Below are positions 14,407 through 28,220 of a stretch of 64,000 nucleotides of DNA, one piece after another; position 1 is the stretch's first letter, and the number at the start of each line of letters is the position of its first letter. Both the position numbers and the translations under genes were made by a program. The notes beneath the pieces are model-generated. The model was not told the origin of the DNA. It saw only the letters and a list, made by a program, of their open reading frames with translations, and did not search any database. The DNA is taken from positions 8,928,001 to 8,992,000 of the forward strand of contig JAWUZG010000001.1 of the NCBI GenBank assembly GCA_036785705.1, given 5' to 3'. The DNA comes from Acanthornis magna. Lineage: Eukaryota > Chordata > Aves > Passeriformes > Acanthizidae.

Positions 14407-17072
14407 GTTGCTCATTTTCTTACTGCACTATTTTTTTTTTTTTCTTCCCCTTGGATATTAGTCTGGAGTCAGGAAGATATTTTTATGGTGGGTTTCATCT
14501 CTGATGCATCATTTACCAGCCAATTTCTCATGTGTAATTTATGCATATACATTAGCAAATTTATCTGTAATGGAAATTAAATGGTAGGGAGACAGAAATT
14601 TTGTGACCAGCTGTATTAAAAGCTGTTTATATAAAAAGCACACTCAGGCTGGGGGATGATGCAACTTTCTGTGACCTCCAATCAGCACTATTTAGTCTTT
14701 GGATTATTTTTTAGCTTGTTAAACAAGGCTGATTACACTGACTGTCTCTATGCTAATCTTCAGTAGCCAACACATATCATCAAGACCCTCTTCCCCAAAT
14801 GATGCTGGTTACAGGATTGTAACTTTTCTCTTCTGAAAATACTTGAGTTCAGTTGTGATTCAGACATTACACCCTCTAATTCTCCTTGCTTAACAGATGT
14901 AGTACTTTCACTTGCCCAAATTATTTTCTTTCAATTAGTCTCACTAGGAAAATTACTTTGCCTTATACTTCATTGAGTACTTTTTCCAAAAGTGATCACC
15001 TCCTAGAAGACATATGTTTCTGACAAAATTCAATGCAACGTTTTCACAAAAGTTGCTCTGCGCTGTTGGAAGTCAATATTAAATATCTGTTAAATTGGGA
15101 GTTTTCAGATGGGATCAGCAAACGATATTAATTAAAGTTCCAGAAAGAAATTCTGTAATAATTTTACTAAAAAGTGTGAGCTATAATTGCTCATGTCACC
15201 ATTTACATATTCAGCAAAAATTACAATGCCTCCATCTGTGAATAAAAACATCATCTTCTGATATGCAGCTGTGGCCATATATTGGGAACCTGCCTAAAGA
15301 TGACTCTTATTTCAGAAAAAGGTCAACTATTGCTAATTCATATAATATTATTTTTCACTAGATTTTTAAAGCTAGATTACAGCTTGTTTGTATAGCCACA
15401 TACATTGTTTCTTTACCAAAATAGAATATTTAAAACTCCTAGGAGTATTAACTAGTTTTTTTACTTCCAATATTAAGAAGGCTCAGTATCACAGTAAGCC
15501 TGTTTGTTCTCTGTCTTCTTTTTACAGGATCATGATACTGAGTAAAGAAAGTAAGAGGATTGCATGTGTGCATGCAGGTCTTATTATAGATGCCATATAC
15601 AGCTTTTAAAAAAGCACATGGCAGCAGTCTATTTTAATCTTCTCAGAAAAATCAAAGGGAAATAGTTCTGATATTTTTGTGTCTGGTCAGACAATCAGAT
15701 TACTAAAACTATTGTGTAGGAAGATTTGTCATAATGTCACTGTCACTATATTAATAAAATAATGAAAATTTGAAACATACCAGACATTTTGAAACATTCA
15801 GATTCAGATTACCTTTTTATATATAAATTAACATAATCAAAAACAATGCTATCATTTTTTCAGAGTGTTATTTTTTTAATCAATAAGTACATTTCAAAAT
15901 CCCTTTCACAGTCTATATGTGTCTCTGTTTGTGTCCATGTACATACATGGTCACTTGGTTGACTGAAAACTTCCAGTCCGTTATTAAAGCAGAGTTTGAA
16001 ATGTCTATTTCCTGCATAGGAACAAGTATTTCCTTTGGCACCAAGGGAAGAGTGTAAGAACATCCACTATGTGAACCTTTTTGTTAAAATCTAACCCAAA
16101 CCACTATTACAGAATTACCTTGCTAAAGTAGTTTAAGACTTTCTTTGTGCCTCTTTAGCACACCACATGGCTGAAGTATGGAAGTTTGCAATAAGAAATG
16201 ATCTTTACTTCACCCTGAAGTGTGGAATGCCATTATGTGCTGATTTCCATGTGTTAAAGGAAAATCCCATCTGAATAAAACAAATAACTAGTCACTGTGC
16301 CTCAGAAAGTCACATTTTCTTTCAAATTTTAGGAGCCATCTCCCTGTAACCAGTTACCAGTTAAGCAATATTTTACTTGTTATTAATTCCTCATAACCAA
16401 ATCTATTTTCGTTCCACTTTGTGTTATTTCTACTGACATGACTTAACCAACAGAGCTTTTAGCCAGATAGCATTATAGGGAGTGTGTAACAAAAGTAATG
16501 CACACTATATTAAGAGATATTATATCAAAGAATACCTTTCATTAAAAGGATAACAGCCAGGACAAGGAATTTATCCTTTTTTAACCTTAAGAAGTTCACA
16601 ATAATAATAATATTCTATGTCGATGAAAGGGGGTATAAACTGCACAGATATTCCATTTATTCTGTAGAAATATTAATTCTGGAAAAAAGCACCTTATAAA
16701 CTCAGTGAATTATTTTGTGGTGACTATAGTGGGTGTTTCCACATGCAGTTTCATCTTCCAAATAGGCAAGGTAAGTGGGAATCAAGATGCTTTTCCTGTT
16801 CGTGTCCCTTTGAGTTTAATCCTGGTCTCACTGATACAAGCTGTAAAATTGCATAGTATAGCCTGAGGGAAAATTGCTTATGCCCATGTTTCAAAAGTGC
16901 TCACTGTTTTTGGATGCCTCGATTGTTTACCCTTGAGAGTTTTGCTTCTCTGAAAATTTGTTTCATGCAGTTTTGCAGTCAGGTAGCTCGCTTTCACTCT
17001 TCAGTAGTGCATGCAATGCATATTCCTAATGGTTTGCTGCTCTCTGAAACTAAGCCCTTGTGCCTTCCTCAG
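14407..17072 (+). other. MAGI2: MAGI2 intron
   Basis: The 2.7-kb AT-rich intron runs from gttgct to the acceptor ttgtgccttcctcag. I see no recognisable gene or intact repeat in it. Confidence 0.88.
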
Positions 17073-17313
17073 TTATAGGTCAGAAGTGAAAGCCAGGCAG
17101 GACGTGAAGCCTGATATCCGGCAACCTCCGTTTACAGACTACAGGCAGTCCTCCACGGACTACCGGCAGCCCCCGCTGGACTACCGGCACCCCCCGGTGA
17201 TGGACTACCAGCAGCCCCCCCCGCTGGACTACAGGCAGCCCCCGCTGATGGATTACAGGCAGCATTCCCCCGACACCAGGCAGTACCCCCTGTCCGAGTA
17301 CAGGCAGCCCCAG
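17073..17313 (+). CDS. MAGI2: MAGI2 exon: tandem DYRQPP-type proline/tyrosine repeats
   Basis: The 241-nt exon completes the split serine codon and encodes YRSEVKARQDVKPDIRQPPF. It then carries about eight imperfect copies of a D-Y-[RQ]-[QH]-P-P-like unit (TDYRQSS, TDYRQPPLDYRHPPVM, DYQQPPPLDYRQPPLM, DYRQHSPDTRQYPLSEYRQPQ). It ends in-phase at cag before gtacaa (17314). The repeat-rich linker has no fold and precedes the last PDZ domain. The acceptor is followed six bases later by a second AG (cag|ttatag|gtcag), so use of the second site would drop two residues in frame. The repeats are also visible at DNA level as units starting gactac. Confidence 0.95.
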
Positions 17314-19429
<2,116 letters not shown>

Positions 19430-22400
19430 TGATGGGGTCAAAGAGAAAGCATTTTTTTCACCTCTGATCAGGTTTTAAACAACTAATGCCAAATACCTCT
19501 TATAAAATAAACTCATTCTGTAAGCATTCAAGAAATTAGTTGATACATACAGTAGATCTGTGTAATTTCTTCACTGGATAAATATATTACTTCTTGTTGA
19601 TAATAACTTTTACTGTGTTATAAATTTTTCTCATTATTATTTTCACTCTTATCTAAGGAACTTAAAAATTGCTTAGGCAAAGTTTGATGTTTCTTAGATA
19701 ATAATAGCATAATTAACATTTGGGTCTCTAATCACAAGAGCAAAGTGAAAACTATATGACATGTATTAGATAACTATGGGACCTAAAAACCTCATCTGTG
19801 TTATTTTGCTAATTTAAGCAAGTTATCTTTGTAGTGCTTGCTAAATTTGTTTGTTGATCTTACTCATTCTTGTTTGTAGGGATCATGATTTAAAACCAGT
19901 TTTAAAAATTCATGGTCTTTTTACACTTAGTCATACACATGCATTGAGACTTTTATTTGAGCCCATAGACTCTGCAGAAAGCCCAAGTATATATCTTAGT
20001 TTATCTTGGATTCGTCTGTCACTGGACATGGGAAGGAAATGCCCATCAAAGGACCGAGAGGTCTACAGGAAACTGATTCTTCACATGCATCCTCTGCCCA
20101 CGTGGTTGTTAAACTATTCTCAACCAGTGTTGGAGTCCCACAGCCATAAGTGCAGCTTCATATAAAATCCTATGTCAGGTCATACACCACAATTAAATGT
20201 GGCCAGATTTTACTGCAGTTTATGGATAAAATACATGGCTGCCCCTTCACAAAGACTGCTGTAAGGGAGAACATCATCACTACACTGGAATTAAATACTG
20301 ACAGTATTTTTATATAGATATATGAAATGTATCAAATATATGTAAACACTGACTTAATTCTGACAGCTGAGCAGAGAGCAAGCTACAGTGGTGAATTCTG
20401 AAAAACCTATCTATGTCTGTGCTCCATAAGACAAGGATGCATTAGAATAACCATGAAAAATGTTTGGAGAGCTATTAGTGCTTTTGATATCTTTTCCCAG
20501 ACTGGCAGAGGTCTGAGCACATCAGGATTCCATTTCTCAAGCAATCCTAACATCAGGGAAAAGCATTGCAACTAGCTGGTGATGGCAATATTAAGAATTA
20601 AGCTGCACAGCCCAGTCTCAGAGCAGGGCAAGAACATGGCACACACACTGTCAGTGACTATCATATTGAGTTGAGTCTGTCACCAGAGATGCGGAACGTA
20701 ACACAATGTGAAGCACAGTCCCCACAGCCTTTGAAAATTCAGACACTACTGGCAACAATTTTACAGGTCTATTTAGATAAGGCTCGGGCTTATATTTTAT
20801 TCTTGCCTCATGTGGAGGACAGTGATGGGCGGAGCTCTGCTTGCAGATCTCTATCCCTCCCTGTCTTAGAAGGAAGGGTTTAGTTCCTTACTGCTCTCAG
20901 GAGAATTGTTAAGCATGGTCCTAAGTGTTTGCAGACATGAGATATGATCAACAGATGTCTTACTGCCCCAAATGATATCTCCAGCAGCCAGCACGTTTAT
21001 TGAAACCAGTGTCAAACAAAGAGCCTGTGGCTGAGGGCTGCAAAGGTACAGAATAAGGTGAAATTCTTGAAGAATGAGGGTGAAATGTGCTTTTTTATAG
21101 GCAGCGTACATCTGTGTCATTTTGTCACTTTGTGAGTTACATCCTTTTTTTCCCATCTTCCACAAAAGCCATACATCTCATCTCTGACATCTCTAGTTTC
21201 ATTGTCTTGTCAAGTCATTTTTCTCAGTCCTCATGTACCATTTAGCCCTGTCTCAAGCTTCCTCGTATCTCCTTATAGTACATTATTTTTCTCATTTTAT
21301 TGTAGATTTTTCTTATATTTTTTCAGAACAGACATCTGAAATCCAGGCACAGCAGAATTCTGTATCTTTCATGCTTTGCAGTCCTGCTTTTGATTGTTCA
21401 ATTCTTTTCTTATTTGTTGCTTTTCTGTAGTTTGCATCCCGCTTTTTGTTTCAGCTGTACACGGTTGGAGACGAAAAGAGGCACAGTGGACAGGAGGCTC
21501 CTACAGTGTCAATTCTGAGCTTATTCTTGTTGCATAAGAGTCTGTGTGGCCTTGCTTGGTTGTTCCAGCTTGCCAAGTGACCAGCGCAGCTACTCACAAC
21601 AGTAACCAATCTATGCTGGGGTCAGGTTCATGGCATTCTGCAAACCAGCAGAGTTGGTGTATTTCATAATTTCCCATAATAATAAAGTCCACACCAACCT
21701 TATTTGTGGTTATTCAGAAACCATCACCCCAACCACCCACACCAAGAATTATCCCTAGCAAAAGGGGAGAGTTGGGTATTCAAGAGGCAGGGGTCAAAAA
21801 TGGCAGGCAGAAGGAGGGAGTCTGTCTCATTAGGAAAGGAACAGAACTAAAGTTTCAAATCATGAAGGACATAAGTTTTACATTTAAAACTGCTGTCAAA
21901 ACCCATGTATGAGCATTCAACAGCTCAATTCAAAACTGACATTTTCCTCTTTGTATGTGTCCTAAATCATATTTGCAAAAGAGGGACAGAGTTCCTGTGA
22001 AACTCGTAATCGGGTATTTAAAACCCTCTCTTGAGCCACAGGACACGTAATTCTAAGTCCCCTTTGAAAAGCCTCGAGTCTTGGCTTTTAAACAGCAGGA
22101 TGGAGTGTAATAGTTGGCTGTTGCTAACTATGTCTCACAGAATAAATTTGTTACCATTAAGACTTTTCAAGCTTCTCGGAGGAGCAGGCAGTGTGTAGGC
22201 ATCCAGGCTCTGTAAATGCTGTGCAACTGTGGAGTTCAACAAGGTCACATAAACCTGTCTCCCTGGAGCACAACATTCCCAAACATTTCAAGTCAGGGCT
22301 CCCAGAAATCACTTGAGGTGTTCTGGGTTCAGTGGTCAGATAGTCAGAGATGAGTTAATTATGTCCCTACAGTGTTTGGAAAGTCTTTTACACCATGAAA

Positions 22401-25400
22401 AACAGAAGTCTCTCTTTTGTTTTCATCAAGTTATTTTTTTCCATTTCACCTTTCTTTATTGTTTGGTGCTTCACACATGTAGCTTGATGTTCATCCTAGT
22501 CACTTTATCACAGTACCCCTTTTTTGCAGTCCTCAATTTCTTAAAAGGTCGGTCGTCTGTTTCCACCAGTTAAGGAATCATTTCCCATCTGAGGCTTGGA
22601 CATAGTACAGCTTCCACAGATACTTCTTCTAAGTCCATATTAACATGTACAAAACATCCTCATTCTTTTTCTAAATTATTTTTTAGTTGCTGTTGTCTTG
22701 CATCTCGGAGGTGACAAAATCCAACAGAAATGGCTGGGCTGCTGCATACCATTTTGTGAGGTTCCCATTGCACAACCAGATTTTGTACCAGAAACCACAT
22801 GCCGTTTCTGTAGTTTCACACAGCTTCTAACCTTTGTGATTCTGGTCTCTGTGTGTTATTGTTGTATTTATTCAGTCCCTCCAGAACAAAGTCTTTGCAG
22901 GGTTATCTCAGCTGTTTGTAGCCCTATTGCTAAAGGAATATGGAAAATGGGTAAATATGAAAAAATATAATTATGATCATCAACATAACTGTTTCCTGTC
23001 AGTGACCATCAAATCAAAGCTCAAAAGGAAGAATGAACAATTTCTTACTCTGCAGTAAATGGAAATCTCTGAGAGCACTTTGCTATGCAGACTCCACAAT
23101 CTGCACTGACTCCTCACTTGTGTAGAGCCTCTCCAAGATTCCTTGTTAATGAAGAACAGAGTGTCTGTTTGGGATGCTCCATGAGTGATTAGCCCCGCAT
23201 TAAAGGATCATTTCCTACAGCCTGCAGTGGAAAACACTTAAGGTTGCAATCAGTAAGTACAGTTAGCAAGATGTAGCTCAGCTCAGCTTGATGGTGATTA
23301 GAGAAAAAAGCATTAAAAATAGGAAAGAAACAGTTGTCACACAGTAGAGAGAGTAGGTGACAGATGCAGACACTTCATTATCCAGTGAAGAAAGCTGCAG
23401 CAAGGAAATGGGAAGAATGCAGTAGCTTGATCAGTCGTGAGTTTTTACATTTAGGGCAATCCCAGTATCCAAAAATGAACAAAGGATTTACCAGTTTAAT
23501 CTTTAATTTCTGCTATAGCAAACTTTGGAATCCTATTTTGGATTGGAAAGAAAGAACAAGACTGACATACTGCTGAGTGACTTGTGAAAATCTCCAGTTT
23601 GTTCAGGTCCTAAAAGCTAGTGAAGTTCCGAATATTGGAGAAAAGTGGATATTACTGCTTGAAAGCCCCTTGCAAGTTTACTCTAGTCACAGCAAACACA
23701 AAGGTGGGAGGAGCAGGGATAGGTCCTAAGAGCCAGAAGGGTTTTCTCCACATGGTGTGCTGGGTACAGTAGAGATTGGATTCATCTGCTGAGCCCTTGA
23801 CACGAGTGAGAGCTTGAGAAGGCTGTCAGAAACCCCACTGAAAAGTCACTAATATTTGGAATAATCCCACACATCAGAGGCAGAAATACACTCCAGGAAC
23901 ATACAGTGCTTCACCAGCAGCAGCTTGTGCTCACATCTTGAAGACAAATGCCCACAGAGTGATTCATGCCAGTTAAGTAGCCCATCTTTTCCACATAAGT
24001 AGCACTTACTCTTAAAACCTGCAGCATACCTGGCTTACTTTATGCAGTAATATAAATCTTACCTTCATAATAAGCATTCAGTGAATGTCAACACTGTCAT
24101 TACAATGGAAGAAAAAGACAAAGATATTCTTAGTCCCATCCATTTGTTCTGTGATTTGTGACCCATCTGAGCAGTACAGGAAGATGTTGGCTATGCTTTC
24201 CCACAGAATTGCATGTCCCTTTGGGGTAATCTAATTCACACTCCAATTCCCCACTACATACATCATTGTCCAACCTCACTTGTAGTGAGGCTAGGTGTGA
24301 TTGATCTGAACTCAGAGAATTCAGCTGGGATACTCAAGCATATGAGCTGGATGCCAGCCTGTGGCAAGAGGAGCTCAATGCCGAGGTAGTGTAATTGGCA
24401 GAACTCAAGGAAGAATATATTGACATGCAAACATAAAGCTGATCAACATTCTACTGTCTGCACAACAAAGAAATGCAAACTGAGGCCCTCAGGGATCCTG
24501 AATATATTTTGACAGTATAAAAGCTTAATAAATCAAGAACAAATTAACTGTAGGTGAACTATTATTCAGCATTTCTCAAAAAATCTGTGTGTGTTTTTTA
24601 GAATTCGTTTGCAGAAAGCTAAGGAGAAGGAGTATTCCTCTCACACACTTAATTAACATCCTTCTTGCAAAAATGTATTCTGTTTGGCACATTCAAAGCA
24701 TCCTTGTAACTCTATGCCTAGTAGCAAAATCTTTCAAGCCAGCTGTGAAAAAAAAAAAACAAGTTAATAATCTTGATAAAAATAGTTGAGTATTAAATTT
24801 TAAGACTAAAATACTTAGTTGGGAGGCAGGCAGGCATCATATTTAAATCTGGGGCTTATGGTATATTTATGAAGGTTTTCAGGTCTAAAAAATTAATTAA
24901 CTCTAACTTAAAAATTAAGAATCAAGAGTGTTAGAAAAAAATGAGCATACCACATGATGCTGCTCTGTTAACTGAAACACTTTGGCCAGCAACAGGAGTG
25001 CCATAGGCATCAACTTCTCTTCTGTGTTTCCCAAACCACAATAAGCGGAAATTGGGAGAAGTCATCTCTGTAGGTAAAAGCATAAAAATATGACACCCAT
25101 CCTATGGCCCACCAGCCTGGTATCCTCATTCCAAGGACAAGTAAAAGATGATTAGAAAAGGAATGTAGGACAAGTATGAAATGATTCTTCCCTGGGTATA
25201 AAATCCAGTCCCCTGGCAGTCAGAAGTTTATAGATTTTTCTGTGCTAGAATTCAGAGTTGGGACTATTTTTAACTATTTGTTTGAATGTACTCGTGCTTT
25301 TGACATTCCAGATGTACTATGTAAATGGATTCCAAGTCTAAATGTCTGTGTTGTTTGGAAAAAACCCTCCTATTTTTTGTTTGTAGTTACAATGTAATAA

Positions 25401-25439
25401 CCTTACTTCGTCATTCTCCATATCATTCTTTATTCTACT

Positions 25440-27030
25440 GACCTATATTGTATCCACCTTTTTCCCACTGAACTTTCCCAGTCTATTTCATCTTGCATCC
25501 AAAGGGAGCTGTTCTTTGCTGTTTACCAGCCTCATTGGCCTTCTCCAAACCATTTCTCAATCTATCACATTCGTTTGGAGATGGAAGCACCAGAACAATC
25601 TGCAGTTTTCAGGATATTGGTGCTCCTAAATGGCACAGCGGTGGCTTCTCCTTTATTCTTTACTCTTCCCCTAACAGCTGGTATTCTGTTTGGATTTTTG
25701 GCTGTGCTGACATTTTCAGTGAGCTACAGGACTGTGTGATCTGTCTCTTCAGGGGTGATGGCTGACTTAGAGTGGTGGTGTAGGCAGTTTTCCACATGTG
25801 CTATGCTTGGTGCTTAGCACTCAGCACCACTGGATTTCACATGCTGCTTTAGCACAGAGGATTGTACCATCTTTTTTTAGAGCTTTTAAGTTGAGATTTG
25901 ACAATACTGCATGGTAATGTGTTGCCTGCAAATCCTATCACCTCTTCCTCACACCATTTACAAGTATGATGAACAGAATAATCACTGTGGTAAAGTCTTT
26001 TGATTGTGAAAATTGACCACTTATTTAAAGCATTTTTTTCCTGGAATTTAATCTCCTGCCTAGAATACCCCATTCTTTTTCATCCCACAGCAGAGCCTCT
26101 ATTGAAGACTTTACTATTAAAAGCTTTCTGCAAATGTCAGTATACTAACCAGATCACATTTATCTATATAGTCATTGAGAGCTCCAGTGACCTGCAATAG
26201 ATCTGTGAGGAATGGTTTCCCTCTACAATAGCCACACTGACCCTTTCCCACTATATCATCATTATCCATGTGCCAGCTAAGCCTCACCATCCTTATTGCT
26301 TCCTTCCATCTGCTCAATTGAACACGAGACTCGCTTGGTTACTTTCCAAAACCGTTCTTAAAGACTGGTGTCACACTTGCCACTTCCCATTTCTTTGAAA
26401 TTCAGCAATTTACTGATTTAAGCAGTAGATTATATCCTATATAACTCCTGGTTGAGCAGCTTCATATCCAAATTCCTTTAGAACTGAGGATAAAAGTCAT
26501 CTACTTCTGGTGGTTTCTCAGTATCACTTTCATCACTCTGTTATAAAATCTTTGCCACTGACCCTGCTGTTGGAGTCAGTTCCTCACTCAACCCTGCAGT
26601 GAGCAGACCCTCTGCAGGAGTTTTGCTGCCCTCCTCTTCAGTGAACATTGATGCAAAGGATTAATCTGTTTTCTGCAGTCTTTTCTACCTTGTGCCCAAA
26701 CTATCTTTTGAGAACTGACAGACTCCATGCCTCTGGTATGCTTGAAAATACCTTCTTAGTTCTTACATTTCAGCATTTTTCCCCATCAAAATCTTTTTGT
26801 GGTTTTATCTTTGTTTTGTCAGAGTTTATGTTCTTTTGTCTTTTGCTGCTTGGATGCCACTTTGGATGAAGCAATCTCCATGCCCAGGTTTCTGTGTAGG
26901 ATCTATAAAATCAGCTTGTCAGATCCTGAATTTGCATTGCTTTTGTCTAATGGGAGCTGCCTGAGACCATCAAGAAGACACCAGAAATTTTTCTTCTTCC
27001 TTTTTCATACTCTCTATTAGTTCCCATCCC
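25440..27030 (-). mobile_element. Ancient CR1/L3-like LINE relic, antisense
   Basis: Read on the + strand, this 1.6-kb tract follows the complement of the ORF2 region of old sauropsid CR1-type LINEs. Successive landmarks are 'ttctgcaaatgtcagtatac' (26128), 'aggaatggtttccctctaca' (26208), 'agcagcttcatatccaaatt' (26455), 'cagtgaacattgatgcaaag' (26640) and 'ctttttgtggttttatcttt' (26793). They occur in the expected order, spanning the RT to endonuclease direction. Frames are thoroughly broken, so the copy is much older than the CR1 ends elsewhere in the window. Boundaries are approximate. Confidence 0.75.
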
Positions 27031-28019
27031 TGATTGTAATGGTGAAATACATGTTATTAATATTACATTATGCTACACTGAGTAATCCCATCTCAGTTTT
27101 AATAAAGCAATACTATATCAATTAAATCCAGTAGGGCAATGCATTTTCCTTTTATCTTCGACAGCTTTATTTCACATATACAAGGATTATTTTGCAGCAG
27201 TGCTGTGAAAGGCATCAAGGCTACTGTAGTTCCAGAAGTCCACTTTGTTGTCTTTTCAGCCCCCACCACTGCAACTTCATTTCTCCCTCTTGTACTCCCC
27301 ATTCTCTGCAGACACTCACACATGCACGTTTTCCTCTTTCCAGGCTCTCTTTCTCAAATAGCACTGCTGTTTCTCTCTCTCTCTCAGGAAAAGGTGAAAA
27401 CATGAAAAAAAAAAAGCTAGAGCTCCTGCTGAGGTGTGGTGTAAAGGTCTTTTCTTGCTCTGCCTCATGTCCTGTGACCCCTCTTTTCCCCTTTTTTGGA
27501 CACGAGTCAAGAGCATCTCTTTGTGGGAACAAAAGGCTTGGCATTTCCAGGGGTAAGAAGTCACAGCTGCTTAAATAGCTGGTTGGCCACAGAAAAAAAG
27601 ACTCTTACCACTCTAAACCTTTATGGGTGGTTGGTTCAAAAGTAGCATGGGGCATGTTATTATAAGTCTTCCAAAGAGAAATGCCATGTCTCCTGCTGAG
27701 ACATCTAAGCTCACGTACCTAATATGCGCTGGAGGGAGTCCAAGATTACCAAAACCCCACAGCTTTGCTCAGGCTACATTTTACACTTGGGATTTCCAGG
27801 CAGTAAAGATTCTCTGCTGTGAGGAAATTTGCACAGCAGATATCCAGCCTGTGCCTAACTCCAGGCAATGATACTAGGGCATGACAGTACTTGGAAATTC
27901 ACCAAAGTAGATACTCTGGAGTTGTCATTTGGTCTCCAAGTACAGACAATATTTCAGCCTTTTGGACTGACAATAACAATGGCAACAAATAACATGTAAA
28001 AAGTGTTTCAGTTACAAAA

Positions 28020-28220
28020 ATAGAATGCCCATATAAAAATAATTAAGTGTAATTAGTCTCTTTCCTGAGGTTTAATTATAAAATGCATTAATAAAATTAC
28101 AGATAGCAGTGCCCTCCACACAAATCATTTGAGGTTGCTTTTATCATTAGATTTAACATAGAATGAAAATGTGCATACACAATTAATTTAATTTCATGCA
28201 GCTGGGAACTATACACCTGC
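28020..28220. other. AT-rich block, candidate conserved non-coding element
   Basis: The block is dense in TAATTA/ATTAA-type homeodomain core words (aataattaagtgtaattag, tttaattataaa, cacaattaatttaatttcat) without being a simple repeat. This composition is common in deeply conserved intronic enhancers of neural genes, but the sequence alone cannot show conservation. Confidence 0.25.
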
